Shown here one piece after another: positions 30,433 through 38,474 of a DNA stretch of 64,000 nt. The number at the start of each line of letters is the position of its first letter. The stretch's first letter is position 1. This DNA is from Rhodobacteraceae bacterium EL53 (GTDB taxonomy: Bacteria; Pseudomonadota; Alphaproteobacteria; Rhodobacterales; Rhodobacteraceae), in NCBI GenBank assembly GCA_900313015.1, contig OMPR01000015.1, forward strand, positions 124,001 through 188,000, written 5' to 3'. A program made the position numbers and the translations under genes. The notes under the pieces are model-generated. The model was given only the letters and a program-made list of their open reading frames with translations, ran no database searches and had not been told where the DNA came from.

Positions 30433-30779
30433 GGCAACTGCTCCTGAGACATTGTGGATACATCGACGGGGTTGATGATTGGAATATCTGGCGCCTTTGG
30501 ATAGGCGACCTCATCCACCCGGCCAAACTGATCGGGGCGGAGCGGCAAGAGACCCAAGCGATCAAAGTTCAGATCCGCCAATTCCCGCAGCCGATCGGGG
30601 CGATTCAAATACGCCCATTCCGCGCGCAACACGCTGAGACGGACCTGCGCGGCACCAATCTGGCGCTGAAGGCGTTGCGTATCTTTCAACACCTCCTGTG
30701 TTTTGTAGTTCTCTTGATAGGCCCAAAGCGCCAGCCCAAACACCGTCAGAGCGGTCAAAACGTAAATGACGCCCTTCAT
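30429..30779 (-). CDS. ftsL: Cell division protein FtsL
   Basis: A 116-residue bitopic protein: a membrane segment almost at the N-terminus ([20 protein letters not shown]), then a coiled-coil-like stretch ([21 protein letters not shown]). Short size, topology and position between rsmH and ftsI identify it as FtsL, which forms the FtsQLB complex. It overlaps both neighbours by 4 nt, implying tight translational coupling. Confidence 0.9.
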   Translation of the reverse strand: MKGVIYVLTALTVFGLALWAYQENYKTQEVLKDTQRLQRQIGAAQVRLSVLRAEWAYLNRPDRLRELADLNFDRLGLLPLRPDQFGRVDEVAYPKAPDIPIINPVDVSTMSQEQLP

Positions 30780-31768
30780 TTTAAGCTCTCCTTGAGCTGC
30801 GGCATTCCGATGCTGCGTGCGTCGACCGCGCCTGCGGGTGCATCCGTCCGAATCCCGACACGCAGTTTTGCAGAGCGTGAGCGTGGGTTCTCTTCCAGCT
30901 CTTGATCATCCGGGCCAATCGCCTTGCGGGATTTGAGCGTGAATTGGGGGGCCTCTTCGGCAATTTCCGGGGCATAGCGATTGGCACGCCCGGTTTTGCC
31001 TGCGCGCGCCTGAAAGAACCGTTTGACCATGCGGTCTTCGATGGAATGGAAGGTCACAACAGCCAATTGTCCGCCGGGCTTGAGCGCGCGTTCCGCGGCC
31101 ATGAGGCCTTGAAACAGCTCGTCATACTCTGCGTTCACGGCAATCCGAAGCGCCTGAAAGCTACGGGTTACCGGGTGTGACTGCCCGAACTTGGGACGCG
31201 GCAAGCAGGATTCGATGATTTCAGTCAACCGTAGGGTCGTTGTAATCGGCGCCAGGGCGCGCTCGCGAACGATGGCCCGCGCGATCCGGCGACTGGCGCG
31301 TTCTTCACCATAGTGGAATAGGATGTCGGCGATTGCCTCTTCGCTGGACTCGTTCACCAGATCAGCGGCGGACACGCCATCCTGAGACATGCGCATGTCC
31401 AGTGGCCCGTCTTTCATGAACGAAAACCCGCGCTCGGCCAGATCCAACTGCATAGAAGACACGCCCAAATCAAGCACGACGCCGTCCAGATCCTGTGCAT
31501 ATTCATCCATGCGAGAAAAGACACCCGCCTGCATGACAAGCCGGTCGCCATATTCGCTGGCCCAAGGGGCTGCCATTTCAAACGCGAGTGGATCGCGATC
31601 AACGCCAATCACCCGATCAGCACCAGCTGCCAGCAATCCGCGGGTATATCCCCCGGCGCCAAAGGTGCCATCCAGCCAAACGCCGGAAACAGGGGTAACG
31701 GCGGCCAGCAAAGGGCGCAGCAGAACCGGGATGTGAGAGTCTGTGTCAGGGCGGGCCGCAGCAGCCAT
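30776..31768 (-). CDS. rsmH: 16S rRNA (cytosine1402-N4)-methyltransferase RsmH
   Basis: An S-adenosylmethionine-dependent methyltransferase modifying C1402 of 16S rRNA, about 330 residues. Seen: [13 protein letters not shown] at the N-terminus, [14 protein letters not shown] (SAM site), [22 protein letters not shown] and [13 protein letters not shown]. The ATG at 31768 ([12 protein letters not shown]) has AGGAGG 11 bp upstream and lies 4 bp after the mraZ stop. An ATG at 31792 in the same frame would overlap mraZ and lacks a good site. Confidence 0.95.
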   Translation of the reverse strand: MAAAARPDTDSHIPVLLRPLLAAVTPVSGVWLDGTFGAGGYTRGLLAAGADRVIGVDRDPLAFEMAAPWASEYGDRLVMQAGVFSRMDEYAQDLDGVVLDLGVSSMQLDLAERGFSFMKDGPLDMRMSQDGVSAADLVNESSEEAIADILFHYGEERASRRIARAIVRERALAPITTTLRLTEIIESCLPRPKFGQSHPVTRSFQALRIAVNAEYDELFQGLMAAERALKPGGQLAVVTFHSIEDRMVKRFFQARAGKTGRANRYAPEIAEEAPQFTLKSRKAIGPDDQELEENPRSRSAKLRVGIRTDAPAGAVDARSIGMPQLKESLK

Positions 31769-31772
31769 ACCG

Positions 31773-32276
31773 TTATGCGCCTCCTGCGCCATCTAGGAAT
31801 GCCATCGGATCAAAGTCATCCGGCAGCTCGTCAAGCCACTCTTCGGTCTGAGCCAATTCTTCGGTATCGTAGGTTTCAGGCTTCCAAATCTGGAAGGTAT
31901 CCCCGGCGGCGATAAAAAAGGCCTCACCGCTCAGGCCGATCTTTTTGCGCAGCTTTGCAGGCAGTACCAGCCGCCCTGTTTCATCAACTGTGGTGGGGTG
32001 GGATTGCCCATGGAACATGCGTTGCAGCATTTTCCGCTCCATGGAGCCGCGCGGCAGGGCGTCGATTTTATCGTCGACCTCGTCGATGGCTTCCATCGTA
32101 TAGCATTCAAGGAACTTGCGGCGGTGGTCACCATAGACAATGACCAATTCCGGGGCGTCGCCAGATTGCCAGTTCGGGTCGCCGGCCTCTAGAACACGGC
32201 GAAACGAAGCAGGAATTGACACCCTACCCTTCGTATCGACCTTATTCTGGCTTTCGCCTCTGAACCTGCGCGCCAA
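31773..32276 (-). CDS. mraZ: Transcriptional regulator MraZ (TTG start)
   Basis: An AbrB-fold regulator of the dcw cluster, 167 residues, with two SpoVT/AbrB-like halves: [24 protein letters not shown] and a second block around [20 protein letters not shown]. It forms ring oligomers that bind TGGG-type direct repeats upstream of its own gene in other bacteria. The start appears to be a TTG at 32276 with AAAGGGA upstream. The C-terminus is acidic and somewhat longer than in E. coli. It is the first gene of the dcw transcript. Confidence 0.93.
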   Translation of the reverse strand: MARRFRGESQNKVDTKGRVSIPASFRRVLEAGDPNWQSGDAPELVIVYGDHRRKFLECYTMEAIDEVDDKIDALPRGSMERKMLQRMFHGQSHPTTVDETGRLVLPAKLRKKIGLSGEAFFIAAGDTFQIWKPETYDTEELAQTEEWLDELPDDFDPMAFLDGAGGA

Positions 32277-32337
32277 AACGACTGTCCCTTTCGTTGTGCG
32301 CTATCGCGTTTCTTTTTTCGTCCCCAGAAATTAGAAA

Positions 32338-32373
32338 CGGCGGGTTGATCTGCTGCCACTGATCAACCCGCCG
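32338..32373 (-). promoter_or_regulatory. 13-bp perfect inverted repeat in the mraZ leader
   Basis: CGGCGGGTTGATC and its exact complement flank a 10-nt loop about 60 bp upstream of mraZ. On the minus strand the stem is followed by TTTCTAATTTC, a moderate U-rich tract, so it could act as a leader terminator (attenuator) or simply as a stable 5' structure. A smaller CCCGC/GCGGG hairpin lies right beside it (32380-32392). No minus-strand gene upstream needs a terminator here. Confidence 0.5.
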
Positions 32374-32870
32374 CCTGATCCCGCTTTGCGGGGATGTCCG
32401 ACTGCGCGCGCCACCTGGGGGGATGTCTGCTCGCTCGCGCGCCGGATCTCTTTGGTCTGATGAAAGCGAAGCGCCTGTATGAAACCTGCTTATTAGTGGT
32501 TGGGGTCGTTTGGTGCCCCTGTCGTCTCGTTCTCATCCGATGAACAAGGGATGCCATGGGAATTCATGGAAATCAACAGGAAACTACCGCACGACTCTTT
32601 ATGAAGCCTCTGAAATTCGAACCAAATGCCGCCAAACCGGCTCTCAAAAGAATCAACAGCACATCACCTAGGAGAAGGCTTCAAGCAATACACAAGATAT
32701 AGAACCGAATGTTGTGGTGAAAAAAATTCCATGACTTCCCTAGAATGCCCACACCCATTTAGAATTTTCTGGCTGAGTATCCGAGTTTGGCATCAACTTC
32801 GGTCCGAATCACTCTTAGATTTCGATAATTCGCTCAAATTTGAGCCGCTAAAGAGAACCGAATAAAGGCA

Positions 32871-32932
32871 TCCCACAAAATCCCATAGACTGCTCCCATG
32901 AAATCCCACACCAGCCATCCCACGAAATCCCA
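32871..32932 (-). promoter_or_regulatory. Six TGGGA boxes in three tandem pairs (candidate MraZ operator)
   Basis: On the minus strand the element TGGGATTTYRTGGGA occurs three times. The complementary TCCCA words begin at 32871, 32881, 32894, 32904, 32918 and 32928. Within each pair the boxes are exactly 10 bp apart, and pairs repeat every 23-24 bp. MraZ is known to bind TGGG direct repeats at about one helical turn, so this is a natural candidate operator. It is odd that it lies about 600 bp upstream of mraZ, which implies a long leader or a second function. Confidence 0.55.
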
Positions 32933-33134
32933 ACTGACCCTCGCCCTTACCTTGAGTCCCTGCACACCCCTTCTTTGCATCCCGTAGACAACCCCAAACG
33001 CCACGGCATTTGATACCGTTAAAGGCGAGTTGAATGGCACCCATAACCTCAAGGGTGAACGTTCGCTCTGATTTCCCTAAAGGAACCTCAAGAAAATATA
33101 GCTCCCGGCGGTCCTCTCATTTTTGTGAACTAAT

Positions 33135-33191
33135 CTATGCACTTGCTGCATAGCGGCATTGAGGGTGCACCCTATTGTGCACTTGCAGCAT
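33135..33191 (+). promoter_or_regulatory. Direct and inverted repeats upstream of the DUF1127/CcsR locus
   Basis: GCACTTGCTGCAT (33139) and GCACTTGCAGCAT (33179) differ at one base and are 40 bp apart. The first sits in a perfect inverted repeat CTATGCA-N5-TGCATAG (33135-33153), and the 10-bp palindrome GGGTGCACCC lies between them. Position 70-120 bp before the DUF1127 start suggests an operator or promoter elements. In Rhodobacter the equivalent locus is driven by RpoH-type sigma factors, but I cannot assign -35/-10 boxes with confidence. Confidence 0.4.
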
Positions 33192-33258
33192 TTGCTTATT
33201 TTGATGACAACAAGGCCGCAGAGACGCGGCGCAGACGAGACGACGATAGGTTACGAAC

Positions 33259-33483
33259 ATGGCTGTTACCAGCGACTTCACCGCCGTAAAAGGCACCCTG
33301 AGCTTTGGCTTCTCCTCGGTGATCGAGGCCATGAAAGCACGCTTCATCCGTCACCGGATGTACCGCCAGACTGTCAATGAGCTTTCTGAGCTCAGCGCCC
33401 GGGAATTGGCCGATCTGGGCCTGCACCGATCGATGATCAAGCGCGTCGCGCAGCAAGCGGCCAGCGAATACACAGCGCGCTAA
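33259..33483 (+). CDS. ccaF1: DUF1127 protein, CcaF1-like, upstream of CcsR small RNAs
   Basis: A 74-residue protein ending in a DUF1127 domain (about residues 35-70: LSELSARELADLGLHRSMIKRVA), rich in Arg and Ala. Small DUF1127 proteins are RNA-binding in Alphaproteobacteria. In Rhodobacter sphaeroides the DUF1127 gene RSP_6037 (CcaF1) is co-transcribed with the sRNAs CcsR1-4 and affects their maturation. Here the gene is followed after 20 bp by four units with the same architecture, so orthology is very likely. The symbol rests on this synteny and the domain, not on a sequence search. Confidence 0.85.
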   Translation: MAVTSDFTAVKGTLSFGFSSVIEAMKARFIRHRMYRQTVNELSELSARELADLGLHRSMIKRVAQQAASEYTAR

Positions 33484-33502
33484 GCGCACCGAAACAAGAG
33501 AT

Positions 33503-33572
33503 CAGGCCCTCTCTCCTCCTCCCTGAGGGTCTGTAAAACGCGGCGACATCTTCCTCCTCCCTGATGTCGCCG
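33503..33572 (+). ncRNA. ccsR1: CcsR-type small RNA, copy 1
   Basis: Two consecutive hairpins, each presenting a CCTCCTCCCT loop. The first is at 33503-33533 (CAGGCCCTC paired with GAGGGTCTG) and the second at 33541-33572 (CGGCGACATC with GATGTCGCCG, perfect 10 bp). The loop is an anti-Shine-Dalgarno-like sequence. The two-stem-loop, CU-rich-loop layout behind a DUF1127 gene is that of the CcsR RNAs of Rhodobacter. A short CCGGG/CCCGG hairpin follows at 33582-33597 and probably marks a processing spacer. Confidence 0.85.
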
Positions 33573-33607
33573 CACAAAATACCGGGTTCAAACCCGGATC
33601 GCAGATA

Positions 33608-33684
33608 CATCTGGGCCTCTCCTCCTCCCTGGTCTGGATGTTGAAAGCCGCGGCGACACCCTCCTCCTCCCTGGTGTCGCCGCG
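33608..33684 (+). ncRNA. ccsR2: CcsR-type small RNA, copy 2
   Basis: The second unit: hairpin 33608-33640 (CATCTGGGCC with GGTCTGGATG, using G-U pairs) and hairpin 33649-33684 (CGCGGCGACACC with GGTGTCGCCGCG, perfect 12 bp). Both have CCTCCTCCCT in the loop. The compensatory and G-U changes relative to the other copies keep the stems while the loops stay constant, which supports selection on RNA structure. The spacer hairpin CCGGGCTCAAACCCGG follows at 33693. Confidence 0.85.
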
Positions 33685-33718
33685 ATCTCATACCGGGCTC
33701 AAACCCGGATCGCGGATA

Positions 33719-33796
33719 CATCCGGGCCTCTCCTCCTCCCTGGCCTTGATGTTGAAAGCCCGCGGCGATGTCCTCCTCCTCCCTGACATCGCCGCG
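33719..33796 (+). ncRNA. ccsR3: CcsR-type small RNA, copy 3
   Basis: The third unit: hairpin 33719-33751 (CATCCGGGCC with GGCCTTGATG) and hairpin 33761-33796 (CGCGGCGATGTC with GACATCGCCGCG, perfect 12 bp). Both carry the CCTCCTCCCT loop. The ACACC of copy 2 becomes ATGTC with a matching change on the other arm, a clear covariation. The spacer hairpin CCGGGCTCAAACCCGG follows at 33805. Confidence 0.85.
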
Positions 33797-33829
33797 ATCT
33801 CATACCGGGCTCAAACCCGGGTCGGAACA

Positions 33830-33907
33830 CATCAGGGCCTCCTCCTCCCTGCCTTGATGTTGTTAAAGAACGGCGACACCCCTCCTCCCTGGTGTCGCCG
33901 TTTTTTT
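33830..33907 (+). ncRNA. ccsR4: CcsR-type small RNA, copy 4, with terminator
   Basis: The last unit: hairpin 33830-33859 (CATCAGGGC with GCCTTGATG) and hairpin 33871-33900 (CGGCGACACC with GGTGTCGCCG), each with the CCTCCTCCCT loop. The second hairpin is followed directly by seven T and so also ends the whole transcript. Confidence 0.85.
33871..33907 (+). terminator. Rho-independent terminator of the DUF1127/CcsR transcript
   Basis: A perfect 10-bp stem around the CCTCCTCCCT loop, followed by TTTTTTT. It is the only one of the eight CU-loop hairpins with a U tract. Confidence 0.9.
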
Positions 33908-33939
33908 GTGTCCGCCGACCACTTACGCACCCCCCAAAG

Positions 33940-33967
33940 AAAAAGCGCCCCGGTTAAACCGAGGCGC
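33940..33967 (-). terminator. Terminator of the UvrD-like helicase gene
   Basis: On the minus strand a GCGCC-x-CGGT type stem with a small loop is followed by TTTTTC, about 50 bp after the helicase stop. A separate perfect palindrome ACGCCCTTAGGGCGT lies at 33987-34001. Confidence 0.75.
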
Positions 33968-34019
33968 CAAATCAAAGATCGTGCATACGCCCTTAGGGCG
34001 TATTCAATTTAACAACAGC

Positions 34020-36428
34020 TCAAAACGGAACGTCGTCTTTTGCGGATAGGAATTTGGAGACCACCTTTTTCACGCCCGCTTTTTCGAAATTAACCTCGGC
34101 CTTGTCGCCTTCGATATCCACGACTTCGCCGTAGCCGAATTTTTGATGGAATACGCGCTCACCAACCATGAAGCTCGACACGGCCTTTAGGTCGATCACT
34201 GAATTCCGGGCTTCTTTTGGCTGTGCCATTCCGCGTTGCCCTTGGCGCGCCTGCAATCTTTTCCATCCGGGGGAATTATATACGTTGGCTTCGGACACAC
34301 GCGCCTCTAGTCCACCGCTATCGCCATACCCACCACCGCTGCCGTACAATCCGGGCGGGGTCAGCACATCCACGTGCGCTTCGGGCAGTTCATCGATAAA
34401 CCGCGAAGGCAGTGCATTTTGCCACTGACCAAAAACCCGTCGGTTGGCTGCAAATGAAATCGTACAGATTTCTTCGGCGCGGGTGATGCCCACGTAGGCC
34501 AGTCGGCGTTCTTCTTCGAGCCCTTTAAGGCCGGTTTCATCCATTGAACGTTGCGAGGGGAAAAGCCCATCCTCCCACCCCGGCAGAAAAACGGCCGGAA
34601 ATTCCAACCCTTTGGCCGCGTGCAGCGTCATGATCGAGACTTTGGCCCCATCGTCGCTTTGCTCATTGTCCATGATCAGGCTGACATGTTCGAGAAACCC
34701 TTGCAGGTTTTCAAAGTTATCCAGCTGGTTCACCAGTTCTTTTAGGTTTTCCAACCGCCCGGGGGCCTCGGGCGTTTTGTCGTTTTGCCAGTGCCCGGTA
34801 TAGCCTGATTCATCCAGCAGAATCTGCGCCAGTTCAACATGGCTGATCTCAGGCTCTCCGAACCGGACCTGCGGCGGGCCGCCGTCATCAAGAACAGCAT
34901 CCTCGTCGATCTGAACCACAGGGCCACGCGTCATACCGTTCCAGCGGGTCAAATCTTCGACCAAGCGACGCAGGGCCGCGCCGCCTTTGCCTTTGATCGC
35001 GCCGTCTTGCACTGCGATCCGGGCGCCTTCGAGCAACGAAACCCCATGCGCGCGCGCCGTCATCTGGATGGTTTGCTGAGCTTTGTCGCCCAATCCACGC
35101 TTGGGTGTGTTCACAATCCGCTCAAACGCCAGATCATCTTCGGGGCTGGTCACCACCCGGAAATAGGCCATGGCATCGCGAATCTCCAACCGTTCATAGA
35201 ATCGCGGGCCACCGATCACGCGATAAGGCAGGCCAATGGTTAAAAAACGGTCCTCGAACGCGCGCATCTGATGCGATGCCCGTACCAGAATCGCCATCTC
35301 GTCCAAGGAGACCGGACGTTGCCCGCGCGTGCCCCGCTGCAAGGCGTCGATTTCTTCGCCAATCCAACGGGCTTCTTCTTCGCCATCCCAGTGACCGATC
35401 AAGCGCACTTGTTCGCCGTCTTCAGCTTCGGTCCACAGGGTTTTTCCGAGTCGGTCGGAATTTCCGGCGATGACCCCCGAAGCGGCGGCCAGAATATGCG
35501 GGGTTGAGCGATAGTTTTGCTCCAGCCGCACCACATGCGCCCCCGGAAAATCTTTTTCAAACCGCAGGATGTTACCGACTTCGGCCCCGCGCCAGCCGTA
35601 GATCGATTGGTCATCATCGCCAACACAGCAAATGTTTTTATGTCCACCTGCCAGCAAGCGCAGCCACAGATACTGTGCGACGTTGGTATCTTGGTATTCG
35701 TCCACCATCACATAGCGGAACCAACGCTGATATTGTTCAAGAACGTCTGAATGCGTTTGGAAAATCGTCACCACATGCAGCAGCAAATCGCCAAAATCGA
35801 CGGCATTCAGCTCTTTCAGGCGGGCCTGATATTGCGCGTATAGGTCAACGCCGCGGTAATTGTAGGCCCCGGCATCCGAGGTCGGGACGTTGGCCGGCGT
35901 AAAGGCGCGGTTTTTCCAGCTGTCGATAACCCCGGCCAATTGCCGTGCAGGCCAGCGCTTGTCATCAATCTGTTCTGCTTTGATCAACTGCTTGAGCAAA
36001 CGGATCTGATCATCAGTATCAAGAATAGTGAAATTGGATTTGAGCCCCACCAATTCCGCATGCCGACGCAGCAGCTTCACGCAGACCGAATGAAACGTCC
36101 CCAACCAAGGCATGCCTTCGACTGGCTGCCCCAACATACGCGCGACGCGTTCCTTCATCTCGCGCGCCGCTTTGTTTGTAAACGTCACCGCCAATATTTC
36201 ATTGGGGCGCGCGCGTGCCGTGTTCAGTAGGTGAACAATCCGCGTGGTTAGCGCCTTGGTTTTCCCCGTCCCTGCTCCGGCCAGCATCAACACGGGTCCA
36301 TCCAATGTTTCAACCGCGCGGCGCTGTTCAGGATTCAGGTCATCCAGGTACGGCATCGGACGCGCGGCCATCGCGCGCGCCGACAGAGAGGCGCCTTCAA
36401 AGGCGTCCATTTCATCAAAGCTGCTCAT
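34020..36428 (-). CDS. uvrD: UvrD/PcrA-type DNA helicase
   Basis: A superfamily 1A ATP-dependent 3'-5' DNA helicase, 802 residues from the ATG at 36428 (MSSFDEMDAFEGASL). It shows Q motif LNPEQRRAVETLDGP, Walker A AGAGTGKTKAL, motif II VDEYQDTN, motif III GDDDQSIYGWRGA, motif IV RLEQNYRS and motif V VSIMTLHAAKGLEF. The C-terminus ends with the PcrA/UvrD Tudor-like block (VFHQKFGYGEVVDIEGDKAEVNF). It acts in nucleotide-excision and mismatch repair and in clearing RecA or RNA polymerase. A TTG at 36500 is possible but gives an atypical N-terminus. Confidence 0.95.
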   Translation of the reverse strand: MSSFDEMDAFEGASLSARAMAARPMPYLDDLNPEQRRAVETLDGPVLMLAGAGTGKTKALTTRIVHLLNTARARPNEILAVTFTNKAAREMKERVARMLGQPVEGMPWLGTFHSVCVKLLRRHAELVGLKSNFTILDTDDQIRLLKQLIKAEQIDDKRWPARQLAGVIDSWKNRAFTPANVPTSDAGAYNYRGVDLYAQYQARLKELNAVDFGDLLLHVVTIFQTHSDVLEQYQRWFRYVMVDEYQDTNVAQYLWLRLLAGGHKNICCVGDDDQSIYGWRGAEVGNILRFEKDFPGAHVVRLEQNYRSTPHILAAASGVIAGNSDRLGKTLWTEAEDGEQVRLIGHWDGEEEARWIGEEIDALQRGTRGQRPVSLDEMAILVRASHQMRAFEDRFLTIGLPYRVIGGPRFYERLEIRDAMAYFRVVTSPEDDLAFERIVNTPKRGLGDKAQQTIQMTARAHGVSLLEGARIAVQDGAIKGKGGAALRRLVEDLTRWNGMTRGPVVQIDEDAVLDDGGPPQVRFGEPEISHVELAQILLDESGYTGHWQNDKTPEAPGRLENLKELVNQLDNFENLQGFLEHVSLIMDNEQSDDGAKVSIMTLHAAKGLEFPAVFLPGWEDGLFPSQRSMDETGLKGLEEERRLAYVGITRAEEICTISFAANRRVFGQWQNALPSRFIDELPEAHVDVLTPPGLYGSGGGYGDSGGLEARVSEANVYNSPGWKRLQARQGQRGMAQPKEARNSVIDLKAVSSFMVGERVFHQKFGYGEVVDIEGDKAEVNFEKAGVKKVVSKFLSAKDDVPF

Positions 36429-36615
36429 GGGTTCAAAATACGCTGGAATTAACCAGAGGGAAAGGCTTTGTTCACGAACTGTTCGCGCATTACGGAACAA
36501 AATTCAGGTATTTCGTTCAAAATGTAGGCGCCTAGGACCACTGCCCATCGGCAAAATTAAGACTTTATCAAACTCTGTTACCCATAGATCCCTTAAGATC
36601 CTACGGAGCGCGAAT

Positions 36616-38436
36616 ATGTCACTCACTACCGCCTTTTCACTGAGCCATCGGCTCAAGTGGGCTGGAATCGGCCTTTTGTTCATAACTTTGACGGCCGCCG
36701 CGTCGTGGGGAGTCTACAAGATCCCCGGCCCGCTGGTTGAACAGATGCTTGAAACGGACATTCGCCACGAGGCCGAGTTGTGGAAGCGCCGGGTCACGCT
36801 GCATATGGAGAGCCCTTCGGTTTCCTTTGAAACGGGTCAGTTCAATGAACACGACGAAGAGTTTTTGAGAGCGATTCCCGAAGCGTCGAGCGTCTACCGC
36901 TACAAACTCCTGAACACGATGGGTCAGGTTTTCTGGTCCACACGTGAGCACGAAATTGGTGAGATTGAAAACGGTGCCTTTTTCCGAAACGAATTGGCGC
37001 AGGGCATGATCCATTACGTGCACGAGTTGAAGCCGCTGTCCGAAATAGACGGTTTGGACCTGCATGTCGAAAATGCATCCCAAGTGGAACAACGGCATGT
37101 GGCCAAAGTCTACATGCCGGTGATGGAGAATGGCCGTTTCATTGGCGCGATTGAGTTTTTCACGGACTTCACCGAGATGCGTGCGGTTTTTGTGACGCGT
37201 GTCCGCATGTCACTGGCCATTCTTTCGGTCATTGCGTTGCTAGCAATGGCGACAGTGTCGTTTGTCATCTTTCGCACCAACCGTCGTCAATTTCACGCGC
37301 TGCATGATCGTACTGAAAAAGAGCGGTACCTGCTAAAAGATCAATTGCGTCTTGCCCGCGAGGTTCAATTGCTCGGTGAATTGAACGAATGGTTGCAATC
37401 CAGCCGGTCCCTGGAAGAACTGTTCGATATGGTGTCCCGGTTCATGACGCATATTTTGCCGACGGCAGAAGGCAGCGTTTACGTATACTCGAATTCACGC
37501 GATGTGCTGGATGGCAGCGCCAGCTGGAACGGTGGCGATCACAAAGCCCACATTCACCCTGATGGGTGCTGGGGTCTGCGCCGCGGGCGTACTTATGAAT
37601 ATGGCAGCAGCGAAATCGACTTTGTCTGCGAACATGCAGAGCCACACGATGGCCGCCCTTATTTCTGCTTTCCCATTTTGGCACACGGTGAAACGGTTGG
37701 ATTGATGCATCTGCGCGCGCAGACAGATAATTGTGCGGAATTCGCCGAGAGCAAAAAGCTTGCGCAGATGTGTGCAGAGCAAATCAGCATGGCCATAGCC
37801 AACGTGCGTATGCGTGATCAATTGCATGATCAATCTGTCCGTGATCCGCTGACAGGCCTATTCAATCGCCGTCATCTGACAGATTACTTGCGCAAAAAAG
37901 TGGCGCGCAGTCAGAACACTGGCGCCGAGCTCAGCCTGATTGCGATCGATGTCGATCACTTCAAGAAATTCAACGACACCCATGGGCATGATGCTGGTGA
38001 TATGGTTCTGCGCGCTGTTGGGTCTGTTCTGGAGCAGGCCTGTGACGGTGAAGAAGTGGCCTGCCGAATGGGGGGCGAAGAGTTTATGATTATTTTGCCA
38101 GAAACAACGCAGGATAATGTCATGACTCGGGCTGAACACGTACGTCAGGCAGTTGAAGCCATTTCCGTACGTTATGGAGAAAAGACACTGCCGCGCATCA
38201 CGATATCAGCAGGAGTATCATTCTTCCCAACCCATGGGTCCATGCCGCAGGATTTGATGCGCTCGGCAGATGACGCCTTGTATGATGCTAAGGCAAAAGG
38301 GCGCAATCAAATCCAGGTGGCACAGAATGCACCGTCTCAAAACGAGAGCCTGAATGGCGAAACGGATGAAAAGGGACGGATGGGCGCGCGCCCAAAGGGG
38401 GCGGTCAATCCCGGCCCAGCGCTGGCAGCAGAGTAA
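36616..38436 (+). CDS. Membrane-anchored GAF-GGDEF diguanylate cyclase
   Basis: A 606-residue inner-membrane signalling protein. From the ATG at 36616: a membrane segment (about 14-35), a periplasmic domain of roughly 150 residues, a second segment (about 195-217), a coiled linker, a GAF domain (about 255-410) with HIHPDGCWGLRRGR and FVCEHAEP, then a GGDEF domain. The active site reads RMGGEEF, with DPLTGLFNRRHL and DVDHFKKFNDTHGHDAGD before it, so cyclic-di-GMP synthesis is likely. No RxxD inhibitory site precedes GGEEF, so product inhibition by that route is not expected. It is divergent from the helicase gene. Confidence 0.9.
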   Translation: MSLTTAFSLSHRLKWAGIGLLFITLTAAASWGVYKIPGPLVEQMLETDIRHEAELWKRRVTLHMESPSVSFETGQFNEHDEEFLRAIPEASSVYRYKLLNTMGQVFWSTREHEIGEIENGAFFRNELAQGMIHYVHELKPLSEIDGLDLHVENASQVEQRHVAKVYMPVMENGRFIGAIEFFTDFTEMRAVFVTRVRMSLAILSVIALLAMATVSFVIFRTNRRQFHALHDRTEKERYLLKDQLRLAREVQLLGELNEWLQSSRSLEELFDMVSRFMTHILPTAEGSVYVYSNSRDVLDGSASWNGGDHKAHIHPDGCWGLRRGRTYEYGSSEIDFVCEHAEPHDGRPYFCFPILAHGETVGLMHLRAQTDNCAEFAESKKLAQMCAEQISMAIANVRMRDQLHDQSVRDPLTGLFNRRHLTDYLRKKVARSQNTGAELSLIAIDVDHFKKFNDTHGHDAGDMVLRAVGSVLEQACDGEEVACRMGGEEFMIILPETTQDNVMTRAEHVRQAVEAISVRYGEKTLPRITISAGVSFFPTHGSMPQDLMRSADDALYDAKAKGRNQIQVAQNAPSQNESLNGETDEKGRMGARPKGAVNPGPALAAE

Positions 38437-38474
38437 GCCCTTGCCGAATCGGATGAGAGCACCGATCAATCCCC

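Larger units (their letters stand above)
32277..33258. other. Long non-coding region between mraZ and the DUF1127 gene
   Basis: These 980 bp separate two divergent loci. No convincing gene is present; the only open frames are short, lack ribosome binding sites and have unusual composition. The middle (about 32560-32860) is A+T richer than the flanks. Recognised within it are an inverted repeat at 32338-32373, a 14-bp palindrome GCTCAAATTTGAGC at 32832-32845, six TGGGA boxes at 32871-32932, and a near-identical direct repeat pair at 33135-33191. Confidence 0.6.

Noticed and set aside
32626-32865. 79-codon plus-strand frame in the mraZ upstream region
   Set aside because: No ribosome binding site, atypical composition, and it ends just before the TGGGA boxes; more likely regulatory leader DNA.
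33582-33597. tRNA T-arm in the CcsR spacer (GGTTCAAACC)
   Set aside because: Copies 2 and 3 read CTCAAA, the loop length does not fit a T loop, and no acceptor or anticodon arms surround it.
33503-33907. CRISPR-like array of regularly spaced CU-rich repeats
   Set aside because: The constant part is a hairpin loop of about 10 nt, the flanks are self-complementary stems rather than unique spacers, no cas genes are near, and the layout matches CcsR sRNAs.
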